From: Acidobacteriota bacterium | Lineage (GTDB): Bacteria; Acidobacteriota; UBA890 | DNA length: 5,268 nucleotides | Direction: 5' to 3' | Assembly (NCBI GenBank): GCA_030609765.1 | Contig: JAUWTE010000257.1 | Coordinates: 1-5,268, forward strand | In this document: one piece after another, positions 1 to 5,268 of the stretch | Layout: every line of letters begins with the position of its first letter | Numbering within the stretch: position 1 is the first letter of the stretch | The notes under the pieces: model-generated | Database searches by the model: none | Told to the model about the DNA's origin: nothing | What the model saw: the letters and a program-made list of their open reading frames with translations, nothing else | Position numbers and translations under genes: made by a program

Positions 1-1
1 C

Positions 2-793
2 CAGAGTCTCGGGGATACAGAGCAGAGCCTGGTCGACGCCGAGCAGAGGATGGCCGCGGCGGAGCGGCGGGCGGAAGCGGCCGATCTCCTCGCGGCGGAG
101 GCAACTGTCAGGGCAGAGGCCGCCGAAGGGCAGGCACAGGAAGCCTCCGCGCGGGCACAGGAGGCGGATGCCGGCCGGACTCAGGCGGAGGAGGAGCGCA
201 CCGAGGCGGAGCAGGAGCGGGTCAGGGCCCAGGAGCTCGAGGCCGAGGCGCAGCGGAACGCGGACCTGGCACAGGCCGAGGCTGAGAATGCTCGCTATGA
301 GGCGCAGCAAGCGCAGCGCGAGCTCGAGGACCTCCGAGCACAGCGAGAACAAGAGCTGAATCGCCTCTTTCAGGCACTCAATCGAATCGTCGAGACGAGG
401 CGCACAGCCATCGGCATGGTAATGACCTTGGGTAGCGATCGCATCGAGTTCGAGTTCGACCGAGCCGACTTGAAACCCGAGGACAGGGAGCTGCTCAGTC
501 GTATCGTCGGCATCCTGCTGACCGCGGAGGGATACCAGCTACAGATATTCGGCCACGCTGACGAGGTCGGAACCGAGGAGTACAACCTGTCTCTGTCGGA
601 GCGCCGAGCTCAGGCAGTGGCCGACTACATGGTCGAGGCGAGCCTCAGCGGCGAAATCATGACGGTCAAAGGCTTCGGTGAAACCATGCCGCTAGCCGAA
701 GGAGACACGCCCGAGGCTCACGCGCGCAATCGTCGTGTAGAGATCGGCATCATCGACACGACGGTGGAATACAAGCGCCCGAAGCAGCAGTAA
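2..793 (+). CDS. OmpA-family outer-membrane/peptidoglycan-binding protein with long coiled coil (5' end missing)
   Basis: The reading frame is open from base 2 without a stop, so the gene almost certainly starts before the window; the ATG at base 50 lies inside the coiled coil and has no convincing ribosome site. 263 residues are visible. Residues 1 to about 125 are an Ala/Glu/Arg/Gln-rich, highly charged stretch of repeated EA, AE and QA steps, typical of a long helical coiled coil. Residues about 137-250 form an OmpA C-terminal domain: an FEFDRADL strand, then HADEVGT, LSERRAQAV and finally NRRVEI (residues 243-248). Asp187 and Arg202 have the same 15-residue spacing as the diaminopimelate-binding Asp and Arg of E. 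coli OmpA, so peptidoglycan binding is well supported. The protein probably links envelope and cell wall, with the helix acting as a spacer across the periplasm. A signal peptide or lipobox would be outside the window, so anchoring cannot be judged. It converges with the phosphofructokinase gene. Confidence 0.9.
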   Translation, partial: QSLGDTEQSLVDAEQRMAAAERRAEAADLLAAEATVRAEAAEGQAQEASARAQEADAGRTQAEEERTEAEQERVRAQELEAEAQRNADLAQAEAENARYEAQQAQRELEDLRAQREQELNRLFQALNRIVETRRTAIGMVMTLGSDRIEFEFDRADLKPEDRELLSRIVGILLTAEGYQLQIFGHADEVGTEEYNLSLSERRAQAVADYMVEASLSGEIMTVKGFGETMPLAEGDTPEAHARNRRVEIGIIDTTVEYKRPKQQ

Positions 794-841
794 TCTCGGA
801 CGCGCCCGGCTATCTCGGAGGGTGGTGAAACCAGCGGGGGT

Positions 842-950
842 GCGGAGGACGACGGATGCAAGGCGCGCGCCGCGAGGGCGACCGAGGCGTACCTAATGGT
901 ACGTCGAAGGGAGCCCGAGCAAGCGCAACGCAGCAGGCGTCGTCCTCCGC
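842..950. repeat. Long imperfect inverted repeat (hairpin) between convergent genes; possible bidirectional terminator or mobile/REP-like element
   Basis: Bases 842-854 and 938-950 are perfect inverse complements (13 bp, GCGGAGGACGACG). The apex is an 8-bp stem, 886-893 with 898-905, containing one G-T wobble and closed by the tetraloop TAAT. Between these, short paired blocks line up on nearly the same axis: 857-859/933-935, 865-868/923-926, 872-873/919-920, 876-879/913-916 and 882-883/909-910. Several are separated by opposed GA/AG mismatches (874-875 with 917-918, 880-881 with 911-912, 884-885 with 906-908). The hairpin ends 8 bases past the phosphofructokinase stop codon and begins 48 bases past the OmpA-family stop, which is where a terminator for both genes would sit. 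Neither side has a T-tract, so a classical intrinsic terminator is not shown. It could instead be a dispersed intergenic repeat or a structured RNA. The pairing is seen; the role is inferred. Confidence 0.7.
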
Positions 951-958
951 GCGCCCGC

Positions 959-2119
959 CTAGTAGAGGAACATGGGCTTGCCCAGCGGATGCCGAATGCG
1001 GGGACGGTAGGCATCGGGGTCATAGAGCTGCTCTACGTCAACCAGCTTCTTCCCCTGCACGCAGGTTTCCACGGGAACGGTGGTGTAGTTGCCATTCTGC
1101 AGGGCCACCATCTGACCCGTGCGCCCGGCCTTGATCTCCTGAATGGCGAGAATGCCGTACGAGATCGCTACCATGCGATCGAGAGAATCAGGCACGCCGG
1201 AGCGCATCAGATAGGCGAGCCGCTGCTTCATGATATTGATTCCCGTGATCTCCTTGACCTTTTCGCTGACGATGTCGTTGATGCCGCCCAGCTTGCGGTG
1301 CCCGTAGGCGTCCCTTTCTCCCGATTCGATCACCTCGCCATCGCGCATGGCCGCCACTTCGGAGACAACGACGATGGCGTAGTTGCTCGGGTTCCGCTTG
1401 CGGTCTTTGATCACCATCTCTGCCAGGACGTTGACGTCGAAGGGCACCTCAGGGAGCAGCACACGGTCCACTCCCGCCAGGTAGCCGGTGAACAGTGCCG
1501 TCTGCCCGCAGTTGCGGCCGAAGAGCTCGACGAAGGCGGCCCGCTCGTGGCTCCCCGCCACTGTACGGAGCTGGTCGATGTACAGCACGCTACGCGTAAC
1601 CGCCGTGCTGAAGCCGATGCAGTAGTCCGTGCCGAAGACGTCGTTGTCCATCGTCTTGGGGATGGCCACCACCGGCAACCCCTCCTCGTGCATTCGGACC
1701 CCATACGACAGGGTGTCATCGCCGCCGATAGGCACCATCGCGTCGATGCGGAGTGCGTTCATTACCTCGAGGACGTGTGGCGTACAATCGACTGTTTTCC
1801 TGCCGTCCTCGATTGCGTATTTGTCGGCGAGGATCTCGGGAAGATCCTGCGGCCGCACCCTGCCGGGGTTGGTGCGTGAGGTGTGCAGGAACGTGCCGCC
1901 CGTGCGATCGATGGGGCGAACCGTGTCGGGTGTGAGGGGCAACGCCCAATCCGCGTTCTCCTCGAGGGAGAGGGCCGGGTTGTAGTTCAACGGACCGGCC
2001 CATCCCCGACGAAAGCCAATGACCTCCAGACCCTCCTCGGCGCCCCGGTTGACCACGGCCTTCATGCACGGATTGAGGCCGGGAACGTCACCTCCACCAG
2101 TCAGGATGCCAATGCGCAT
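959..2119 (-). CDS. pfp: 6-phosphofructokinase, probably pyrophosphate-dependent
   Basis: This 386-residue enzyme interconverts fructose 6-phosphate and fructose 1,6-bisphosphate in the cytoplasm. PFK-family motifs occur in order: LTGGGDVPGLN (residues 6-16, phosphoryl-donor loop), IGGDD (131-135), PKTMDND (154-160, catalytic Asp158), GSHER (189-193), FGRNCG (200-205), SE (253-254), LMRSG (304-308) and PDSLDR (310-315). In the family, Asp at the fourth position of GGDD and Lys in PKT mark PPi-dependent enzymes, whereas E. coli ATP-PFK has Gly at both; here Asp135 and Lys155 are present, so PPi use is inferred. Two motif changes are unusual: Phe200 where MGR normally has Met, and RSG where RGG is usual. 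The start at 2119 is chosen because family homology begins there and a GAGGG ribosome site lies 6 nt upstream; the open frame further upstream only overlaps the aldolase gene. It follows the aldolase gene by 58 nt, probably in one transcript. Confidence 0.93.
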   Translation of the reverse strand: MRIGILTGGGDVPGLNPCMKAVVNRGAEEGLEVIGFRRGWAGPLNYNPALSLEENADWALPLTPDTVRPIDRTGGTFLHTSRTNPGRVRPQDLPEILADKYAIEDGRKTVDCTPHVLEVMNALRIDAMVPIGGDDTLSYGVRMHEEGLPVVAIPKTMDNDVFGTDYCIGFSTAVTRSVLYIDQLRTVAGSHERAAFVELFGRNCGQTALFTGYLAGVDRVLLPEVPFDVNVLAEMVIKDRKRNPSNYAIVVVSEVAAMRDGEVIESGERDAYGHRKLGGINDIVSEKVKEITGINIMKQRLAYLMRSGVPDSLDRMVAISYGILAIQEIKAGRTGQMVALQNGNYTTVPVETCVQGKKLVDVEQLYDPDAYRPRIRHPLGKPMFLY

Positions 2120-2125
2120 CGTATG

Positions 2126-2130
2126 CCCTC
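2126..2130 (-). promoter_or_regulatory. Ribosome binding site of the phosphofructokinase gene
   Basis: On the minus strand, GAGGG lies 6 nt before the ATG at 2119. It settles the start where MRIGILTGGG begins, against the much longer open frame that runs back into the aldolase gene. Confidence 0.7.
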
Positions 2131-2156
2131 GCTTCTTGGATTGATTTAAGTCTGCT

Positions 2157-2178
2157 GCCGGCCTTCTTCGCCGCCGGC
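2157..2178 (-). repeat. Small inverted repeat at the aldolase stop codon
   Basis: GCCGGC occurs at 2157-2162 and again at 2173-2178, giving a possible 6-bp GC-only stem with a 10-nt loop that begins at the end of the aldolase stop codon. No T-tract follows. It may stabilise the 3' end of the aldolase message or tune expression of the downstream phosphofructokinase, but each arm is itself palindromic and chance is possible in this GC-rich DNA. Confidence 0.3.
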
Positions 2179-3107
2179 TACTCTTCTTCCAGGTAGATCT
2201 TGATGATCTTGTCGAGCATCTCCAACGCGTCTTCCCTGGTGCGCTGGAAGCTGTTGCGACCGATGATCGAACCGTTGCCGCCGCCATCGCGAATCGCGCG
2301 TGCATCCTCGAAGACCTGATCGGAACCCTTGGCGGCACCGCCCGAGAACACCACCATACGACGGCCATTGAAGGCGCACTGCATGATGTGCTGAACGCGT
2401 TCGACAGCCGTTGCCCGTGGGATCTCGTACTCCTCGTAGACCTTCTTGGCCGCGTCGAGCTCGAGGTGATCGCTGGGCAACTTCACCTTGATGATGTGGG
2501 CGCCGAGCTGGGCCGCCATGTGGGCGGCGTAACCGGCGATGTCGATAGCCGTCTGACCTTCCTTGGTGAGGAAGCCGCCACGCGAGTACGACCAGATGAT
2601 CACGACGAGGCCGAAGGCCTTGGCCTCCTCGGCCATCTCGCGGATCTCCTCGATCATCTCGTAGGCGTTCTCGGAGCCCGGGTAGATGGTGAAGCCGATC
2701 GCGGCGCAGCCGAGGCGGATGGCGTCCATGACGGAGCCGGTAATGGCCTGGTTGTAGTCGATGTTGTTCGGCGCCAGGCTGTTGGCGCTGTTGACCTTGA
2801 GGATCAGAGGAATCTGCCCCGCGTAGGTGTCGGCGATCGCCTCGATCGCGCCCAAGGGTGCGGCATAGGCGCTCATGCCGGCGTCCAGTGCCAACTGCGG
2901 GAAATAGTGGGGATCGTAGCCCTCGGGATTAGGGGCGAAGCTGCGCGCCGGACCGTGCTCCCAGCCCTGATCCACGGGCAAGATGACCAGCCGACCCGAG
3001 CCACCCAGCCGGCCCTGCATGAGGATGCGCGCCAGGTTCGCCTTGGTGCCGGGGCAATCGCTCTCGTAGTTGGCGAGGATCTTCTTGACTTTGTCGGTAA
3101 CAACCAT
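2178..3107 (-). CDS. fbaB: Class I fructose-bisphosphate aldolase, DhnA/FbaB type
   Basis: This 309-residue cytoplasmic enzyme is predicted to cleave, or form, fructose 1,6-bisphosphate from dihydroxyacetone phosphate and glyceraldehyde 3-phosphate through a Schiff base. It belongs to the archaeal-type (DhnA) class I family. Visible landmarks are ILPVDQGWEHGP (residues 42-53, first barrel strand with the conserved Asp), WSYSRGG (172-178, likely catalytic Tyr174), GAHIIKVKLP (202-211, with Lys207/Lys209 at the end of a strand, one of which should be the Schiff-base lysine), VVFSGGAAKG (252-261, phosphate binding) and IIGRNSFQR (281-289, phosphate loop). The start at 3107 is chosen because GGAG lies 8 nt upstream (3116-3119); the open frame extends to 3251 but that part looks non-coding. 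It is the first gene of a likely two-gene unit with the phosphofructokinase. Related family members such as LsrF act on other phosphorylated ketoses, but the neighbouring gene supports fructose bisphosphate. Confidence 0.92.
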   Translation of the reverse strand: MVVTDKVKKILANYESDCPGTKANLARILMQGRLGGSGRLVILPVDQGWEHGPARSFAPNPEGYDPHYFPQLALDAGMSAYAAPLGAIEAIADTYAGQIPLILKVNSANSLAPNNIDYNQAITGSVMDAIRLGCAAIGFTIYPGSENAYEMIEEIREMAEEAKAFGLVVIIWSYSRGGFLTKEGQTAIDIAGYAAHMAAQLGAHIIKVKLPSDHLELDAAKKVYEEYEIPRATAVERVQHIMQCAFNGRRMVVFSGGAAKGSDQVFEDARAIRDGGGNGSIIGRNSFQRTREDALEMLDKIIKIYLEEE

Positions 3108-3180
3108 GGAATCGGCTCCAGTGATTTGGGGGTTCCCTCGGTGGCGCGGATGCGAGGAGCGCCTCCCGCGGGATGGATCT

Positions 3181-3239
3181 ACGTGAATTGGCCTACATGA
3201 GTGCTCTGCGAAATCGCCAATAGCCCACATGAATTTGGC
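3181..3239 (-). promoter_or_regulatory. Repeated motif in the gap upstream of the aldolase gene, possible operator/promoter region
   Basis: The 164-bp gap before the aldolase gene holds two near-identical direct repeats, ACGTGAATTGGC (3181-3192) and ACATGAATTTGGC (3227-3239), starting 46 bp apart. A third related copy, GCCTACATGAG (3191-3201), resembles GCCCACATGAA (3223-3233). GCCAA (3216-3220) and TTGGC (3235-3239) also form a spaced inverted repeat. On the minus strand TTGCCA (3235-3240) resembles a -35 box, but no good -10 box follows at 17 nt. The arrangement would suit a regulator controlling the aldolase-phosphofructokinase pair; this is inference only. Confidence 0.25.
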
Positions 3240-3271
3240 AAACAGGCCCAATTCCGCTGGCTAGGCCTCGG

Positions 3272-4306
3272 CTACTTCGGCAGCAGGTTCTTCGGGAATC
3301 TGGCCACCACCGTGTAGTTGGGGTCGACGATATTCGCCACGCGCACGGTGCCGACCTGCGAGACCACCTGATAGGCCTCCCAGAGATCGAAGCCGCAGTC
3401 GGCCTCGAGCCAACGCACCAGCTCGACGTAGGCGATGCGCATGGCGTCCTGTAGCGGGCGCACGCTGCCGAGCACCATGATATGCGTGTCGTTTTCGAGG
3501 CGCGGCCAGGCGATCGTCTGACCCTTGATGAGGTCGAACTCGAAGGTCACCTCGGCGGTGGTCTCGAGGCCGGTGCCGGAGATCTCCCCATCGCCCTGTC
3601 GCGCGTGAACGTCGCCAAAGTAGAAATATGCTCCCTCATGGAAGATCGGCAGGTACACGGTAGCGCCCTCGGCTACGTCGGCGGCGTCCATGTTGCCACC
3701 GAATTTACCGGGCCAGATGCCGGCGAACTGCTCCTCGCCGGCCGGCGCCACCGCCACTCGGCCGAGCATCGGCTCGAGCGGGATCTCGATGCGGCCCAAG
3801 CGGCTATTGGGCAGGTCGAGAATGCCGACGTTGCGGTCGTGGTCGAGCTTCCAGATGAACGTCTTCGAGGGCAGGGGGTCGTAGAGCGATGGTGTGCGGA
3901 TGTCGTACCCGAGTGCCGCGAAGCCAGGGATGTGTCTTGCTACCGCGTACTCCGCGTTCGGTTGTAGTCTGATAATGCGCACCACCAGCGTGTCTTCTGG
4001 CGTCGCTCCCTCCACATAAATGGGCCCGACCTCTCCGGGCCAGGCGCCGCCGTCCTTCTCGAACCACTCACCCCATAGGGTCTCGGTTTCGACCCGATCG
4101 CCGGGCCGCACTCGTAAGACAGGCTCACGCACCGCGAAGGTCTGGTAACCGACTTGTGGAGTGAATTGGTGAACCGTTGGCTCCTGAGCAGATGAAGGCG
4201 GCGGGCCGTTGCTCTCAGCCGAGTGTTCACCCGCCAGCGTAGGCAGCCCGGCCAGAAGGGCGCACGCAAGGGAAGAGATGACGATGGTCAGGGCGCGGTT
4301 TCGCAT
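3272..4306 (-). CDS. Secreted acetamidase/formamidase-family protein
   Basis: 344 residues with a clear Sec signal peptide: MRNR, a hydrophobic core at about residues 5-22, and a likely cleavage after LPTLA (residue 25). The mature protein should therefore be periplasmic or exported. The following 30 or so residues are Ser/Pro-rich and look like a linker. The body matches the FmdA/AmdA family, whose characterised members hydrolyse formamide or short aliphatic amides to ammonia and the acid. The best motifs are FGGNMD (residues 202-207) and GDVHARQGDGEISGTGLE (231-248), close to the family's GDVHAAQGDGE signature. Characterised formamidases are cytoplasmic and somewhat longer, so the substrate of this exported form is unknown. 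The start at 4306 is supported by the signal peptide and by AGGA 5 nt upstream. It lies upstream of the aldolase gene on the same strand, but the 164-bp gap makes a shared transcript uncertain. Family assignment is firm; activity is not. Confidence 0.88.
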   Translation of the reverse strand: MRNRALTIVISSLACALLAGLPTLAGEHSAESNGPPPSSAQEPTVHQFTPQVGYQTFAVREPVLRVRPGDRVETETLWGEWFEKDGGAWPGEVGPIYVEGATPEDTLVVRIIRLQPNAEYAVARHIPGFAALGYDIRTPSLYDPLPSKTFIWKLDHDRNVGILDLPNSRLGRIEIPLEPMLGRVAVAPAGEEQFAGIWPGKFGGNMDAADVAEGATVYLPIFHEGAYFYFGDVHARQGDGEISGTGLETTAEVTFEFDLIKGQTIAWPRLENDTHIMVLGSVRPLQDAMRIAYVELVRWLEADCGFDLWEAYQVVSQVGTVRVANIVDPNYTVVARFPKNLLPK

Positions 4307-4636
4307 GTTGATCCTGCCTCTCTAGCAAATGTAGACGATGAAACGTCGGATGACCCGGCAGGCTCGTTCACCGACCGAACTGGTCGTTGCGGGAGCTCGA
4401 ACAGGACCTGCTTGCTGGTCATCGTAGCTACTATTGCGAGCCATGACCACGGTGAGAGGGAGGGCGAGAATTTGTCGTCGCGGTGCATGCCGGGGCGCGC
4501 ACTGCGCCGTTGCGCGCCATTGCGTTCGCGCAGCAGCGATCCGCTGAGAAGTCCGGGCTAGCGGCTGAGCGGGACCGGGAGACGGCCAATGACCCCCAGT
4601 GCGTACCCCCGGTCCTCTACGACTCCTCAGCCGCCC
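4307..4636. other. 330-bp non-coding region between the pseudopilin and amidase-family genes
   Basis: No credible gene is seen here; short open frames on either strand lack homology-like features. It should contain the promoter of the amidase-family gene, but no convincing -35/-10 pair was found. The hexamer ATGACC or its complement GGTCAT occurs four times (4350-4355, 4417-4422, 4443-4448, 4589-4594). Two copies form a 7-bp inverted repeat, TGGTCAT (4416-4422) and ATGACCA (4443-4449). CGACC (4372-4376) and GGTCG (4382-4386) form a small hairpin with a 5-nt loop. The right-hand end holds a larger stem-loop, listed separately. Confidence 0.5.
4561..4634 (-). terminator. Stem-loop directly after the pseudopilin gene, possible terminator or 3' stabiliser
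   Basis: GCGGCTGAG (4561-4569) pairs perfectly with CTCAGCCGC (4626-4634). Inside it, GGACCGGG (4572-4579) pairs with CCCGGTCC (4608-4615), leaving a 28-nt apical loop and an asymmetric internal loop. The structure starts 2 nt past the pseudopilin stop codon, where a transcript-end hairpin would be expected. No T-tract follows on the minus strand, so intrinsic termination is not demonstrated. Confidence 0.45.
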
Positions 4637-5062
4637 CTAACCCTCGGGAGCCTGTGTGAACATCCCGTCCGTTACGGTGATGTCAGGCTCGAAAGGATCG
4701 TTGGCCCACGGGACGGGCGGTGCTGGCCCCGCCGCACCATCCGACCCGAGGCTGGTCAATGTGTACGTGGCCGCACCGACGTTGTACACAAACGGATTAC
4801 CCCAGGCGTCGTTGGTCACTGGCACCTGGAGATAGCCCGTGGCAGCCAACGTCGGTAGGTCGGGCGAGTAGACCTGCAGGTCGATGAAATGGGTGCCGTT
4901 GGCTGAGACGAGGGAATGCATGTCGGCCATCGAGCGCCTCTGCTTCGCCCTGTCCTGTGCGTCGATGAGCTGTGGGATCGCGATCGCCGCAATGATGCCG
5001 ATCACCAGAATGACGATCAGTAGTTCGATGAGGGAGAATCCTCCCTGGTTGTGCTTTAACAT
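4637..5062 (-). CDS. Type II secretion/type IV pilin-class pseudopilin, GspG-like
   Basis: 141 residues beginning with a short type III (prepilin) leader: MLKHNQGG ending in Gly8, then FSLIELLIVILVIG. Prepilin peptidase should cut between Gly8 and Phe9, leaving the invariant Glu at mature position +5 (Glu13). Residues 9 to about 30 are the hydrophobic helix that anchors the subunit in the inner membrane and packs in the filament core. The C-terminal part, DAWGNPF (85-91) followed by YTLTSLGSDG (100-109), resembles the end of the major pseudopilin GspG, so a type II secretion-type role is more likely than a true pilus. It ends with an acidic, Pro-rich tail unlike typical GspG, and no other secretion gene is in view, so it may be an orphan. 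The ATG at 5062 is preferred over an in-frame TTG at 5101 because it gives a normal leader length and has AAGGCGG 6 nt upstream. Confidence 0.88.
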   Translation of the reverse strand: MLKHNQGGFSLIELLIVILVIGIIAAIAIPQLIDAQDRAKQRRSMADMHSLVSANGTHFIDLQVYSPDLPTLAATGYLQVPVTNDAWGNPFVYNVGAATYTLTSLGSDGAAGPAPPVPWANDPFEPDITVTDGMFTQAPEG

Positions 5063-5268
5063 TTTTAACCGCCTTACAATTACTTTCGATATCTCGTGCA
5101 ATGTTAAGCTCTCATCTCATGATAGTAACAGCCTTTTTCGTGATTTTTACGAGGGTATAGTATCAAATGAGTTGTTCTAATTGTAATGCATTAACATTGC
5201 TATGAAACAATAATCTAAAGAGTCTACTATTTGCTTATAGTATGCATAACTGTTCACAAATTGCTCCG
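5063..5268 (-). promoter_or_regulatory. AT-rich upstream region of the pseudopilin gene
   Basis: No gene is seen here. The last 168 bases contain 54 G/C (about 32%), far below the rest of the window. Read on the minus strand, TACTAT occurs three times (5122-5127, 5157-5162, 5237-5242), and its complement at 5225-5230 makes a 6-bp inverted repeat with the last copy around a 6-nt loop. TACTAT and the overlapping TATAAG or TATACC resemble -10 boxes, so a vegetative promoter here is plausible, but no good -35 box is correctly spaced. No sigma-54 type GG/GC pair was found. The ribosome site AAGGCGG is at 5069-5075. Confidence 0.35.

Noticed and set aside
842..950. Integron attC site or classical rho-independent terminator
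   Set aside because: The arms lack the RYYYAAC/GTTRRRY core sites of attC, no cassette structure is present, and neither strand has a T-tract after the stem.
896..1879. Long open frame on the plus strand, 327 codons
   Set aside because: It lies antisense to the phosphofructokinase gene. Its composition (His/Val/Asp/Arg-rich, no recognisable domain) is what GC-rich codon use produces on the opposite strand.
2120..2368. N-terminal extension of the phosphofructokinase frame to 2368
   Set aside because: The added residues are Arg/Ser-rich, overlap the aldolase coding region and precede the canonical family N-terminus, which has its own ribosome site.
2388..3200. Plus-strand open frame of 270 codons
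   Set aside because: It is antisense to the aldolase gene, with no family motif and a Val/Gly/Leu-rich shadow composition.
3108..3251. N-terminal extension of the aldolase frame to 3251
   Set aside because: The extra 48 residues do not resemble the family, and a ribosome site sits correctly before the 3107 start.
3482..3967. Plus-strand open frame of 161 codons
   Set aside because: It is antisense to the well-supported amidase-family gene and has no recognisable motif.
4288..4488. Short minus-strand open frame with a hydrophobic stretch, overlapping the start of the amidase-family gene
   Set aside because: Considered as a leader peptide. It lacks a convincing ribosome site and any known leader pattern, and it is in a different frame from the amidase gene.
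4498..4540. GCGCA-rich stretch as a tandem repeat or tRNA fragment
   Set aside because: The units are irregular, pairing is limited to a 6-bp CTGCGC/GCGCAG stem, and there is no cloverleaf. It is likely just GC-rich sequence.

Overview
The window is a GC-rich stretch from a Gram-negative bacterium. This is inferred from an OmpA-type peptidoglycan-binding protein, a type II secretion/type IV pilin-class pseudopilin and a secreted enzyme with a signal peptide. Nothing seen fixes the phylum; a proteobacterium or another Gram-negative lineage from an environmental genome would fit. No tRNA, rRNA, insertion sequence, integrase or CRISPR array is visible.

Layout from left to right. (1) Bases 2-793, plus strand: the 3' part of a gene for a protein with a long Ala/Glu/Arg-rich coiled coil followed by a C-terminal OmpA-like domain. 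(2) Bases 794-958: a convergent gap filled by a striking, nearly symmetric hairpin of about 109 nt. (3) Bases 959-3107, minus strand: a two-gene carbohydrate unit. A DhnA-type class I fructose-bisphosphate aldolase is transcribed first, followed 58 nt later by a 6-phosphofructokinase whose active-site residues (Asp after GGD, Lys in PKTMDND) predict pyrophosphate rather than ATP as phosphoryl donor. (4) Bases 3272-4306, minus strand: a secreted acetamidase/formamidase-family protein. (5) Bases 4307-4636: a 330-bp non-coding stretch with several inverted repeats. (6) Bases 4637-5062, minus strand: a short GspG-like pseudopilin. (7) Bases 5063-5268: an AT-rich leader (54 G/C of the last 168 bases) that contrasts sharply with the rest.

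The aldolase and phosphofructokinase act on the same metabolite, fructose 1,6-bisphosphate. A PPi-dependent phosphofructokinase is reversible, so the pair could run in glycolysis or gluconeogenesis. The amidase-family gene lies upstream on the same strand, but a 164-bp gap makes co-transcription uncertain. The OmpA-family and pseudopilin genes are envelope functions with no obvious link to the sugar genes.

Most of the window is ordinary core-type gene content. The most unusual signal is the long hairpin with repeated tandem G-A mismatches between the convergent OmpA-family and phosphofructokinase genes.
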